Source: Clostridia bacterium
Lineage (GTDB): Bacteria; Bacillota; Clostridia; Lachnospirales; Lachnospiraceae
Assembly (NCBI GenBank): GCA_910574835.1
Contig: CAJTDE010000014.1
Span: 1 to 64,000 of the forward strand
Length of the DNA stretch: 64,000 nucleotides
Direction: 5' to 3'
Shown: piece by piece, positions 20,338-28,625 of the stretch
How positions within the stretch are numbered: position 1 is the first letter of the stretch
Layout of the letters: each line of letters opens with the position of its first letter
The notes under the pieces: model-generated
Database searches by the model: none
Told to the model about the DNA's origin: nothing
Seen by the model: the letters and a program-made list of their open reading frames with translations, nothing else
Program-made: the position numbers and the translations under genes

Positions 20338-21099
20338 ATGAAAATAGCAGTAACAGGAAAAGGCGGTGTTGGGAAAACTTCTTTTGTAGCAACACTGGCA
20401 AGGATTTTTGCGGAAGAGGGAAGAAATGTACTGGCTGCCGACGCAGATCCGGACGCAAATCTGGGGCAGGCTCTTGGCTTTCCGGAAGAGGTCGTTGATT
20501 CTATTATTCCGATTTCCAAAATGAGAAAAATGATTGAAGAACGGACAGGTGCAGATAAAGATAATACATTTTATGTTCTGAATCCCAAAGTCAGTGACAT
20601 TCCGGATAAGTACGGAAAGCTGTATAACGGTGTCCGGCTGCTTCTTCTTGGCACGGTGGACACAGCCGGTGGTGGCTGTGTGTGTCCTGAAAATGTGATA
20701 TTAAAACGGATTATCAGCAATCTGGTGCTGCACCGGAAGGACGTGGTGATTCTTGACATGGAAGCAGGACTGGAACATCTGGCCCGCGGGACAACATCCG
20801 GCATGGAGCAGTTTATTGTTGTAATTGAGCCTGGCGCCCGGAGTATTCAGACTTACCGCAATGTAAAGCGTCTTGCCCTTGGCCTGGGCGTGCAGCAGGT
20901 GAGGGTGGTTGCCAGTAAGGTAAGGGATGAACAGGATGAATTTTTCATCCGGGAAAAAATACCGGAGGAAGATTTTCTGGGCTTTATTCATTACAATCCG
21001 GATATCCTCCGTGCAGACCGTATGGGTTTGTCTCCATACGATTGCAGCAGAGAACTGATACAGGAAGTAAAAGAAATTATAAAACGGATGGAGATGTAA
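20338..21099 (+). CDS. CooC-like P-loop ATPase 2
   Basis: At 253 residues it has the deviant Walker A TGKGGVGKTS, the DADPDANLGQALG motif of CooC proteins, the C114-V-C116 pair in GGGCVCPEN, and ILDMEAGLEHLARGT as switch II. Of the three copies it is the closest to textbook CooC by eye. AAAGGAGTTCGAG precedes the ATG. It is followed 2 bp later by a DUF3786 gene. Function as a nickel- or other cofactor-inserting ATPase is inferred from family; the client is not in the window. Confidence 0.9.
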   Translation: MKIAVTGKGGVGKTSFVATLARIFAEEGRNVLAADADPDANLGQALGFPEEVVDSIIPISKMRKMIEERTGADKDNTFYVLNPKVSDIPDKYGKLYNGVRLLLLGTVDTAGGGCVCPENVILKRIISNLVLHRKDVVILDMEAGLEHLARGTTSGMEQFIVVIEPGARSIQTYRNVKRLALGLGVQQVRVVASKVRDEQDEFFIREKIPEEDFLGFIHYNPDILRADRMGLSPYDCSRELIQEVKEIIKRMEM

Positions 21100-21101
21100 A
21101 T

Positions 21102-21797
21102 ATGGCAGATGATGTGCAAACTGTGCCTGGGGGACATGGAAAGAAAATAGCATATGCGAAAGATAACATGGAGCGGATGCCCTATGAATATTACATGGAG
21201 AAATTTAAGATGTCTGATCCTGTCAGCATTAGTACAAGATTAGGGATTGTGTATAACCTTGCAGAGCAGGAATTTGTGTTCATGTTCATGGGGAACCTTT
21301 ATTATATCCATTATCCGGACTTTGAGGTCAGACATGGAAATCTGGAGACAGAGACGAGTACCTATTATCCGTTGGAAGAAGATATCTATGCCAAAATACT
21401 TGTTTTAAGATACCTTTTAAATGCCAGCGTATTTCCTCATAATGGAGAATTTCGCTCTTACAAAGAGCTTCCGTCCGGAGATTTATATGCCCGGCAGTTT
21501 CAAGGCAGATGTATTTCAAGAATGAACCGTAAGTTTGGGAGCAGACTGAAAAAATTTAAAGAAATTATGGAATGTACAGGTGCGGTCCCGGTACACCTGG
21601 GGGATATTGGATACGAACTGGAATTGTTTGAGGAATTGTATCTGCGGTTTATTTTCTGGGAAGGCGACGAAGAATTCCCGGCATCTTCGCAAATTTTGTT
21701 TTCCAGTAATTTTCCGGCTGCATTTGGGGCCTATGATTTGGCAGAGATAGGAGAAATCTGTATCAATACATTTCGTGCAATCGAAAAACAATTATAA
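21102..21797 (+). CDS. DUF3786 protein A
   Basis: This 231-residue protein resembles DUF3786 proteins, which often occur beside CooC and corrinoid or CO dehydrogenase genes in anaerobes. Recognisable parts are LGIVYNLAEQEFVFMFMG, YYPLEEDIYAKILVLRYLLNA, SYKELPSGDLYARQF and a C-terminal LILFSSNFPAAFGAYDLAEIGE-like segment. No cysteine cluster or membrane segment is seen. ATG 21102 was taken because it starts directly after the CooC stop with GGAGATG just before. It probably acts together with the adjacent ATPase. Confidence 0.75.
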   Translation: MADDVQTVPGGHGKKIAYAKDNMERMPYEYYMEKFKMSDPVSISTRLGIVYNLAEQEFVFMFMGNLYYIHYPDFEVRHGNLETETSTYYPLEEDIYAKILVLRYLLNASVFPHNGEFRSYKELPSGDLYARQFQGRCISRMNRKFGSRLKKFKEIMECTGAVPVHLGDIGYELELFEELYLRFIFWEGDEEFPASSQILFSSNFPAAFGAYDLAEIGEICINTFRAIEKQL

Positions 21798-21849
21798 CCA
21801 GTCCAGATAAGAAATGTTAAGTATTTATTAGAAAAAATTTCTGCTGGAC

Positions 21850-21942
21850 GGTAAAGCTGCAAAGGCGCACAAGAGGAACTTTTATGAGTGCTTTTTCGAA
21901 TAAAAGTTTCTCTCATTACCGGTGTGTCGAAGCAGCTTTACC
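21850..21942 (+). promoter_or_regulatory. Strong structured leader or inverted-repeat element before CooC 3
   Basis: GGTAAAGCTGC (21850-21860) is exactly complementary to GCAGCTTTACC (21932-21942). Inside, AGAGGAACTTTTAT pairs with ATAAAAGTTTCTCT with one G-U, and CACA/TGTG lies between. A second small hairpin (GCTG-TCGCG-CAGC) follows, then the ribosome-binding site of the next gene. It could be a cis-acting RNA or a MITE-like insertion. I could not match it to a known riboswitch. Confidence 0.6.
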
Positions 21943-21984
21943 CTTTAGTGCTGTCGCGCAGCGGCTTTTATAGGAGGAATGAAG

Positions 21985-22767
21985 ATGAAAGTAGCAGTAT
22001 GTGGAAAAGGTGGAAGTGGGAAAAGTACAGTTACAACTTTGCTGGCAAAAGAATTAGCAGGGAGGGGCAGAAAGGTTCTTGTCATTGATTCAGATGAATC
22101 CAATTATGGATTGAGCAGGCAGCTGGGCGTGGACCTGCCTTTGGATTTTACCGCTTATTTTGGCGGGAAACAAAAAGCGATGCAGGATATGATGCTGTCC
22201 AATTTTACGCACCGGTTTTTTCATGAAACATGGGAGATTCAGGACATACCAGAAGGATATTATTCTGAAAAGGACGGTGTAAAGCTGATGTCCAGCGGGA
22301 AGATCCATACAGCCAATGAGGGATGCGCCTGTACGATGGGGAATGTACTCACCCAGTTCATAGAACATTTAGTACTTTCCAAAGGGGAATATGCGCTGAT
22401 CGATATGGAGGCCGGGATTGAACATTTTGGCCGGGGAATTGATAACGGTGTGGATTTGATCCTTATGGTGGTAGAGCCTTCCTATGAATCTCTGGCATTG
22501 ACAGGGAAAGTTTCTGAACTGGGCACAAGCATCGGGAAACCTGTCTATCTGGTGTTCAATAAAGTGGATGAGGAAAACCGGGAATGGATGAAGAAGAATG
22601 TATGTGAACGTGTGAAGATTCTATGTGAGATACCTGCAGAAAAGAGTATTGCATCTGCGGGATTGCAGGGAACAGAACTTTCAAACGGCTATCCGGCAAT
22701 AATCCGTCTGGCTGATTTTCTGGAAAAATGCGGCAGGGGAAAGGAGGCGCCGGCTCATGCAGGATAA
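21985..22767 (+). CDS. CooC-like P-loop ATPase 3
   Basis: The 260-residue protein has CGKGGSGKST as Walker A, VIDSDESNYGLSRQLG in place of DADPNANL, the pair C114-A-C116 in EGCACTMGN, and LIDMEAGIEHFGRGID as switch II. I chose ATG 21985, 7 nt after AGGAGG; the ATG at 21979 is too close to it. The ESN variation suggests a different client from copy 2. Its end overlaps the next gene by 11 bp. Confidence 0.88.
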   Translation: MKVAVCGKGGSGKSTVTTLLAKELAGRGRKVLVIDSDESNYGLSRQLGVDLPLDFTAYFGGKQKAMQDMMLSNFTHRFFHETWEIQDIPEGYYSEKDGVKLMSSGKIHTANEGCACTMGNVLTQFIEHLVLSKGEYALIDMEAGIEHFGRGIDNGVDLILMVVEPSYESLALTGKVSELGTSIGKPVYLVFNKVDEENREWMKKNVCERVKILCEIPAEKSIASAGLQGTELSNGYPAIIRLADFLEKCGRGKEAPAHAG

Positions 22768-23368
22768 CCGGGCATTTCAACAGATGCTGCTATCTGCAAA
22801 AGAACGCATATGCGTTCATGCACCGGAGGAGATTGCGCAAAAAAGCGGTGCGGTATTTCATAAGGACAAGTCTTTTTTTGAATTGCAGAGCTTAGCTCAG
22901 AGGATTCAGATTACCTTTCCGGAGTGTAAATTCCAACCGTGGATTGATGAATGGCAGCAGCTGGTGATCCTGCATTATTTGGACCTGGCGGATGGAACGG
23001 AAGTCTCCCCGGAAATGGTTTCCTTTGGAGCATTAAAGGATGGGCTTATCCGGGGAACGAAATTTGACCATGATATGGAAAGGGCGCTTGGGGGCTTTCT
23101 GGCTGGAATGACCCAGGAGCAGCTTTGCAGGGTATGCGAAGGGCTTGGAGCGCAGCTTGTAGAAGAACGGGCAGATTTGTGCGCTGTAATTCCTTTTCTT
23201 CCCCGCTATCCCATCTGGCTGAAGATCTGGTTTGCGGATGATGAGTTTGAGGCATCCGGAAAGTTTCTGTTAAGCAAAAGCGCAGATCATTATCTGACCA
23301 TTGAGGATGCGGTGACAGTGGGAGAGCTTCTGCTCTCAAAGCTGAAGGGCATTTTTGATGAAACATAA
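22757..23368 (+). CDS. DUF3786 protein B
   Basis: At 203 residues it is a shorter, divergent member of the DUF3786 group. It has LVILHYLDLADGTEVSPEMVSF, where the first family copy has the LRYLLNA block, and ends with YPIWLKIWFADDEFEASGKFLL plus SADHYLTIEDAVTVGELLL, which are typical of the family. It overlaps CooC-like ATPase 3, so each of the last two ATPases has its own DUF3786 partner directly downstream. Confidence 0.78.
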   Translation: MQDNRAFQQMLLSAKERICVHAPEEIAQKSGAVFHKDKSFFELQSLAQRIQITFPECKFQPWIDEWQQLVILHYLDLADGTEVSPEMVSFGALKDGLIRGTKFDHDMERALGGFLAGMTQEQLCRVCEGLGAQLVEERADLCAVIPFLPRYPIWLKIWFADDEFEASGKFLLSKSADHYLTIEDAVTVGELLLSKLKGIFDET

Positions 23369-23378
23369 GGAGTTCCGG

Positions 23379-24287
23379 TCAAAGATGCCGCTTTCGGTAT
23401 TCGGTTGGGAGACATTGAAAAAATGCCTTAAACGCTGAGGTGAATTTGCTCTGGCTGTCATAACCGACAGCTTTTGCGATTTCGGCTATGCTCATTCCTG
23501 ATTTCCGCAGCATTCTGGCGGCTTCTTCCATGCGGTGCTCTTTGATGTGGGCGGCGATGGAAGTTCCATAAATGGCTTTAAAGGAGGCTTTCAAAGTAGT
23601 TGGATTGATTAAATATTGTCTGGAAAGTTCATCTATTGTGATTCGCTGCTCTATATGCTGTGTCAGCTGTTCATGGATTTTCCGGACAATGTTTATCTGT
23701 TCAGATTGATATTCGGATAATCGCTGCTTTGGCATGAGTTTTGCTTTACCAAGATAAAGAAGCAATTCCAGGGTCTTTATTTTCTGATAGAACAGCTTCC
23801 ATTCTTCCGGCTGGTTATAAAATGCGGAAAAAATAGGTTCCGTCTGCTCATTTCCCGCAAGAAAAATCGGACTGTCATTCTGACAGAATTTTTCCGGCAA
23901 TATGGTTTCAAAAATACGGCTGTCTCTCAACAGTTCCGGAGGATTTTTGACGGTTTTCTGTAAATCTATGCAGATAGTAAGCCCCTGGTAGATACCGCTT
24001 GGAAAGCGAAGCACGGAATCCGTACAGGCTTTCATGGTATGAAGGGAAAAATCACCCGGATTCAGATAAATACGATTTCCGTTTTTCATTTCCCATACAA
24101 TCTGCCCGGCTTTACAATAGTTAATCTGAATGATGTGTGATATGGCTTTATGCTTTACAGAAAGCGAATCAGACGAAAGTGTCAGATAACATAGCTCTAT
24201 ACCGGGATAAAGGGGAATGACTTCATTTGTGTCTTTTTGGTGGAGCTTTTCTACATCTTTTCGTATTTTTATCAATTCATCATTCAT
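23379..24287 (-). CDS. AraC family transcriptional regulator
   Basis: The C-terminal 100 residues are an AraC double helix-turn-helix (ITIDELSRQYLINPTTLKASF, then MSIAEIAKAVGYDSQSKFTSAFK). The N-terminal 200 residues form a sensing domain that resembles regulators of siderophore or metal uptake (ISHIIQINYCKAGQIVWE). I chose ATG 24287 for 302 residues because GAGG lies 8 nt upstream. It is encoded 10 bp downstream of the ArsR gene on the same strand, so both are probably one transcript divergent from the metal exporter. Confidence 0.88.
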   Translation of the reverse strand: MNDELIKIRKDVEKLHQKDTNEVIPLYPGIELCYLTLSSDSLSVKHKAISHIIQINYCKAGQIVWEMKNGNRIYLNPGDFSLHTMKACTDSVLRFPSGIYQGLTICIDLQKTVKNPPELLRDSRIFETILPEKFCQNDSPIFLAGNEQTEPIFSAFYNQPEEWKLFYQKIKTLELLLYLGKAKLMPKQRLSEYQSEQINIVRKIHEQLTQHIEQRITIDELSRQYLINPTTLKASFKAIYGTSIAAHIKEHRMEEAARMLRKSGMSIAEIAKAVGYDSQSKFTSAFKAFFQCLPTEYRKRHL

Positions 24288-24297
24288 AGGGCGGACC

Positions 24298-24666
24298 TCA
24301 TAATTTGGGGCAGGTGATTTCCATGACCTGCTCAATCATCTGATGCAGCAGGCGTCCTTGTTCCGTATCTGCGGCGCGGTAGTAAACTTCTTTTCCCTCA
24401 CGGCGGCAGACAATCAGGCCGCTGTTCTTCAATGGACGGAGGTGGTGGGATACAGCCGGGCTTGACATATCTAACATAGCAGAAATGTTGAGGACACATT
24501 CTTCACAGTGGCAGAGAAGCCAAAAAATGCGGATTCTGGTGGTATCCCCAAGCTGCTTGAAAACCTCGGCTACCGTTTGAAAATAATCTACATGATTTAG
24601 CTGTTCCTGTATCAATTCTGTTTGCTGCCCTTCTCCGTGCCGGTGTGGCAATTTTGCGTGTTCCAT
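24298..24666 (-). CDS. ArsR/SmtB family metal-responsive repressor
   Basis: The 122-residue protein is a winged helix repressor: LGDTTRIRIFWLLCHCEECV, then MLDMSSPAVSHHLRPLKNSGLI and REGKEVYYRA. The CxxEC before the recognition helix is in the place where CadC/ArsR-type sensors bind metal, and the N-terminal HRHGE and C-terminal ends may add ligands. I took ATG 24666 with AAGGAAAA upstream. A palindrome at 24787-24810 fits its operator. It should release the divergent chaperone/ATPase genes when Cd, Zn, Pb or a similar ion is high. Confidence 0.9.
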   Translation of the reverse strand: MEHAKLPHRHGEGQQTELIQEQLNHVDYFQTVAEVFKQLGDTTRIRIFWLLCHCEECVLNISAMLDMSSPAVSHHLRPLKNSGLIVCRREGKEVYYRAADTEQGRLLHQMIEQVMEITCPKL

Positions 24667-24786
24667 ATTATTTTCCTTTCTTTTTCGCTTGCATTTCGCC
24701 CAAATGGAAATACTTTTCGCCCGTTTGGGAGGGAATGCCTGAGAGGTATTGACGAGTGCCTTTTTGTGTATTATACTGCAACCACA

Positions 24787-24810
24787 ATGATTAAACAAGT
24801 ACTTAATCAT
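24787..24810. promoter_or_regulatory. ArsR-type operator (ATGATTAA-N8-TTAATCAT)
   Basis: Two perfect 8-bp arms lie between the divergent ArsR and HMA genes, as in CadC/SmtB-type operators. The same half-site, ATGATTAA, recurs at 25151-25158 just before the P-type ATPase gene. Confidence 0.65.
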
Positions 24811-24849
24811 TAAATTTAAAAATAGAAAATAGCAAGGAGGACTTTTTCG

Positions 24850-25068
24850 ATGAAGAAGACTTACAAGATCGAGGTAGACTGCGCCAACTGTGCAAATCTG
24901 ATGGAGGATGCGGCCCGCAAGACCGCCGGTGTACAGAGCGCAACCGTCAATTTTATGACACAGAAGATGATCGTGGAATTTGACGAGGGGCAGGAGCCGA
25001 AGGATGTTATGAAGAATGTGCTGGATGCCTGCAAGAAAGTGGAGCCGGACTGCGAGATTTTCCTTTAA
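24850..25068 (+). CDS. HMA-domain metallochaperone
   Basis: The 72-residue protein is a single heavy-metal-associated domain, with the metal-binding pair C11-A-N-C14 in place of the usual GMxCxxC, and the ferredoxin-like fold marked by VQSATVNFMTQKMIVEFDE. It stands directly before a P1B ATPase that lacks its own HMA domain, so it probably delivers metal to it or serves as its detached regulatory domain. GCAAGGAGG precedes the ATG. Confidence 0.88.
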   Translation: MKKTYKIEVDCANCANLMEDAARKTAGVQSATVNFMTQKMIVEFDEGQEPKDVMKNVLDACKKVEPDCEIFL

Positions 25069-25088
25069 GCGGTAGTTGCCAGTGATGG

Positions 25089-25136
25089 AATGACACCCTT
25101 AAAATGCACCGCTGCAGTTTAGGGGTGTCATTTTTA
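25089..25136 (+). terminator. Terminator between HMA gene and P-type ATPase
   Basis: AATGACACCC pairs with GGGTGTCATT around a 24-nt loop, followed by T residues. It may reduce readthrough so that the small chaperone is made in excess over the ATPase. Confidence 0.8.
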
Positions 25137-25182
25137 TCAATAAAAATTAAATGATTAAGCATATTTTGAAAGGAGTTTTACT

Positions 25183-27198
25183 ATGCAGGAATTAGTGATA
25201 AGCATACTGCTTACTGTGGTTATCATAATGGCTGCGGCGCTTCTTCTTTTTGTCGGCAGCCGCAAAGATGGCATGACAAGAAAGCAACGGGTTATGATGA
25301 TTCGGATTTTAATCAGTGCCGGAATCTTACTGGCACTCCAGTTTATTTCCGCAGAGATGTTTGATACGGTTGATGTGTATTTATTCCCGTCCGCAGGAAG
25401 ATGGCTTCGTTTTGGGTGCTATCTGGTTGACTATCTGATCATCGGATATGACATTCTGAGGAAAGCTGCAAAGGGCATTAAAAACCGCCAGGTATTTGAC
25501 GAGAGTTTTCTGATGGCAGTGGCTACGATTGGGGCAATGGCCCTGGCTATTTATGAGAATGGAGAATATCTGGAAGCCATTGCCGTCATGCTGTTTTACC
25601 AGATTGGCGAGTGGTTCCAGGGATATGCGGTTGGAAAGAGCCGCCGCAATATCAGCAACTTGATGGATATCCGTCCCGATTATGCGAATGTAGAGAGGAA
25701 TGGGAAGTTAGAGCAGGTAGACCCGGATGAAGTAGGGATTGGCAGCGTGATCGTTGTCCAGCCGGGGGAGAAAGTGCCGATTGACGGTATGATCGTTGAG
25801 GGAAGTTCCAGCCTGAATACCAGTGCGCTGACCGGGGAAAGCCTGCCCAGAGAGGCAAAGGTTGGAGACGAAGTAATCAGCGGATGTATCAGCATGACCG
25901 GCGTATTGAAGATCCAGACCACCAAGGAGTTTGGGGAATCCACGGTTTCCAAGATTTTGGATTTAGTGGAAAATGCAAGCTCCCGCAAATCAAAATCAGA
26001 GGATTTTATCTCGAAGTTTGCAAAAATCTATACTCCGGCTGTCTGCTATGCAGCATTGGCGCTGGCGTTCCTTCCCCCTGTTGTCCGTATGCTTTTTATG
26101 GGATTGTCTGCTGATTGGGGAGTCTGGATTTACCGGGCGTTGACATTCCTAGTTATCAGCTGCCCTTGTGCGCTTGTAATCAGTATTCCATTGAGTTTCT
26201 TTGCGGGAATTGGAGGCGCAAGCAAGGAGGGGGTGTTGGTGAAAGGTTCCAACTATCTGGAAATCCTCTCCCAGACCAAGTATGTTGTTTTTGACAAAAC
26301 CGGAACCATGACAAAAGGTGTCTTTGAAGTAAACGGGATTCACCATTCTACCATAGGGAACGAAAAACTGTTAGAGTATGCGGCTCTTGCAGAGAGCGCA
26401 TCTTCCCATCCGATCAGCAAGAGCTTGCAGCGGGCATATGGGAAAGAGATTGACCGAACCCGTGTATCGGATATACAGGAGATCAGCGGAAACGGCGTGA
26501 CTGCTAAAGTAGATGGTATAGAGGTTGCAGCCGGGAATGATAAACTGATGAAACATCTGAATATTCCTTATCAGGACTGCCATCAGACCGGAACAATTAT
26601 ACACATGGCAGTGGGTGGGAAATATGCTGGTCATATCGTGATTTCCGATATTATCAAACCTCATTCAAAAGCAGCGATTGCGGAATTAAAGAAAGCAGGC
26701 GTAGAAAAATGCGTCATGCTGACGGGCGATGCAAAGAAAGTGGCAAATCAGGTTGCTTCCTCTCTTGGGATTGACGAGGTTTACAGCGAACTTCTGCCGG
26801 CAGATAAGGTGGATAAGGTGGAGGAACTTTTGCGGGTGAAGCTGGGCAAGGCAAAGCTGGCCTTTGTGGGTGATGGTATCAATGACGCACCGGTGCTTTC
26901 CAGAGCGGATATTGGCATCGCTATGGGGGCAATGGGTTCCGATGCGGCAATCGAAGCGGCGGATATTGTATTGATGGATGATGATCCGATTAAGATTGCA
27001 AAAGCAATCAAGATTTCGAGAAAGTGTCTGCGGATTGTTTATCAGAATATTACAATGGCACTTGTTGTGAAATTCGCCTGCCTTGCATTAGGGGCTGTGG
27101 GAATAGCAAATATGTATCTGGCGATTTTCGCAGATGTGGGCGTTATGATTCTTGCAGTGCTGAATGCAATCCGTTGTCTGTTTGTGAAAAAACTGTAA
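25183..27198 (+). CDS. P1B-type heavy-metal exporting ATPase (Zn/Cd/Pb group)
   Basis: The 671-residue pump has the membrane metal site C327-P328-C329 (SCPCAL), the phosphorylated D371 in DKTGTMTKG, the TGES actuator motif in ALTGESLPRE, the ATP-binding HP (SSHPISK), and the hinge GDGINDAPVL. About eight membrane segments are present, with none of the N-terminal HMA repeats of the family; that role is probably played by the separate HMA protein. CPC with this arrangement fits Zn/Cd/Pb or Cu exporters; the ArsR repressor favours the former. AAAGGAG precedes ATG 25183. Confidence 0.93.
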   Translation: MQELVISILLTVVIIMAAALLLFVGSRKDGMTRKQRVMMIRILISAGILLALQFISAEMFDTVDVYLFPSAGRWLRFGCYLVDYLIIGYDILRKAAKGIKNRQVFDESFLMAVATIGAMALAIYENGEYLEAIAVMLFYQIGEWFQGYAVGKSRRNISNLMDIRPDYANVERNGKLEQVDPDEVGIGSVIVVQPGEKVPIDGMIVEGSSSLNTSALTGESLPREAKVGDEVISGCISMTGVLKIQTTKEFGESTVSKILDLVENASSRKSKSEDFISKFAKIYTPAVCYAALALAFLPPVVRMLFMGLSADWGVWIYRALTFLVISCPCALVISIPLSFFAGIGGASKEGVLVKGSNYLEILSQTKYVVFDKTGTMTKGVFEVNGIHHSTIGNEKLLEYAALAESASSHPISKSLQRAYGKEIDRTRVSDIQEISGNGVTAKVDGIEVAAGNDKLMKHLNIPYQDCHQTGTIIHMAVGGKYAGHIVISDIIKPHSKAAIAELKKAGVEKCVMLTGDAKKVANQVASSLGIDEVYSELLPADKVDKVEELLRVKLGKAKLAFVGDGINDAPVLSRADIGIAMGAMGSDAAIEAADIVLMDDDPIKIAKAIKISRKCLRIVYQNITMALVVKFACLALGAVGIANMYLAIFADVGVMILAVLNAIRCLFVKKL

Positions 27199-27212
27199 GG
27201 AAGGAGGGGCCT

Positions 27213-27290
27213 TTGGCAGAATATCAGGTCAGTCAAATTTATGACGGGCTGAAAGAAAGTGATTTTTACATTCTTACGGAATTTTTTTAA
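27213..27290 (+). pseudogene. Short relic after the P-type ATPase
   Basis: A TTG at 27213, behind AAGGAGGGG, could start a 25-residue peptide (AEYQVSQIYDGLKESDFYIL). It is not a known small protein and is probably the stump of a deleted gene. Confidence 0.3.
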
Positions 27291-27409
27291 GATGCTGGGG
27301 AACCCTGCCCGATTCGTATCTCGCTTCTTTCTGTTGACTAAATTTTGATTTTTGGATATGCTAACGATAAGTAAATAACTGATTTATAAATTGAAAGTAG
27401 GTAAACGTC

Positions 27410-27742
27410 ATGCTGTATGAATATCTGAAAGGGAATTACGAACTGGGGTAACCAATTTTTTCCGGGGATATTTCCATTCCCGGATTATCGGAAGAAAACC
27501 TCCGGTATCACTTAAAGCGGCTTACGGAGGAAATCACCAGCAACTTTGCACCAGCGCAGTTCCCGGACTGCCTGAAGGATTTGGAGAAATGTGCAGAGGA
27601 GGAACCGGAGGTCTGCGGACGGATTCTTACTGGTTATGCCAGAGAGCATGCCCTTACAAAATCAGTAGTGGACAGGTTTATTGCAAATTATCCGCTGAAA
27701 ATCTACAAGGCGATTTATGAGATAGGGGCAGGACGGACTTGA
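27410..27742 (+). pseudogene. DUF6088/AbiEi-like gene fragment with in-frame stop
   Basis: One frame runs 110 codons from ATG 27410 with a single TAA after MLYEYLKGNYELG, where a GAA would be expected. The start through PIFSGDISIPGLSEENLRYH resembles the N-terminus of DUF6088/type IV antitoxin-like proteins. The second part (FPDCLKDLEKCAEEEPEVCG) looks unrelated and may have been joined by deletion. A further relic to about 27880 reads QPTNDLQNMVSIHEALEHK. Confidence 0.5.
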
Positions 27743-27847
27743 CGGAACAGTTTTCTCTTGAAGAGCAAAAAACAGATTGAACAGCCGACAAATGACTTAC
27801 AGAATATGGTGAGCATTCATGAAGCTCTTGAACATAAAATTGCCAGT

Positions 27848-27869
27848 TGTAACATTTCGCGGACATTTG
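27848..27869. promoter_or_regulatory. Candidate response-regulator site (TTGTAACATTTC)
   Basis: TTGTAACATTTC followed by GGACATTT lies about 75 bp before the response-regulator gene. The same TTGTAACATTTC occurs at 29757-29768 before the ABC transporter genes, suggesting autoregulation of the system and its target. Confidence 0.5.
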
Positions 27870-27935
27870 CCTGCTAAACTATAGTGAATGACAAAAAATT
27901 GGCCATTTACTATAAAAATATGAAGGAGTGTGGAT

Positions 27936-28625
27936 ATGAAAAAGATCTTGCTGGTAGAGGATGACGACCTTTTAAATAAAACGCTGACTTATAACCTGAT
28001 TTCGGAGGGTTACGATACCGTATCAGCCCTGAACGCAGGCACAGCTGCAGAGTTACTGACGCAGACGGAATATGATCTGGTACTTCTGGACATTAACCTG
28101 CCGGACGGCAGCGGCTATGACCTGTGCAGGCTCATAAAGCCGGAGAATCCTGACACGCTGGTGATTTTCCTGACGGCCAATGACCAGGAGAGCGACCAGA
28201 TCCGGGGATATGAAGCCGGGGCGGTGGATTATATCACCAAGCCCTTTTCCATTGGGGCGCTGCTGCGGAAAATACGGGCAATGTTCGCTATGCTGGAACA
28301 CCGGGGGCTGGCAAAGGACTTCTATGATGATGGCAGACTGTTTTTGGACTTTTCGGAACAGTCTGCCTCGTTGAATGGTAAATCCCTTACCCTTTCCCCT
28401 ATGGAGTATAAGATGCTGTACCTGTTCTGCAAAAATCCCAAACAGATCCTTACCAGGCAGCGCCTTTTGGAACGGCTGTGGGATACGGATGAAAACTATG
28501 TGGACGAACACACCCTGACTACCTCCATCAGCCGGATACGGGGCAAGATTGAGGCCGATGGCGATACTTATATCAAAACGATTTACGGAATTGGGTATCA
28601 GTGGATGGGAGGCGAGAGAAAATGA
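27936..28625 (+). CDS. OmpR/PhoB-type response regulator
   Basis: The receiver domain (residues 1-115) has the acidic pair EDDD, the phosphorylation site in LVLLDINLPDGSG and the KPF lysine. The C-terminal winged helix (130-228) has LSPMEYKMLYLFCKNP and TTSISRIRGKIE. ATG 27936 was chosen for its distance from GAAGGAG; GTG 27930 is too close. It overlaps the kinase by the ATGA junction. It probably activates the ABC exporter downstream, as in BceRS-type systems. Confidence 0.93.
   Translation: MKKILLVEDDDLLNKTLTYNLISEGYDTVSALNAGTAAELLTQTEYDLVLLDINLPDGSGYDLCRLIKPENPDTLVIFLTANDQESDQIRGYEAGAVDYITKPFSIGALLRKIRAMFAMLEHRGLAKDFYDDGRLFLDFSEQSASLNGKSLTLSPMEYKMLYLFCKNPKQILTRQRLLERLWDTDENYVDEHTLTTSISRIRGKIEADGDTYIKTIYGIGYQWMGGERK

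Noticed and set aside
16648-23368. A CO dehydrogenase or hydrogenase gene as client of the CooC proteins
   Set aside because: I looked through the cluster and its flanks; no catalytic subunit with the needed cysteine and histidine ligands is encoded in the window.
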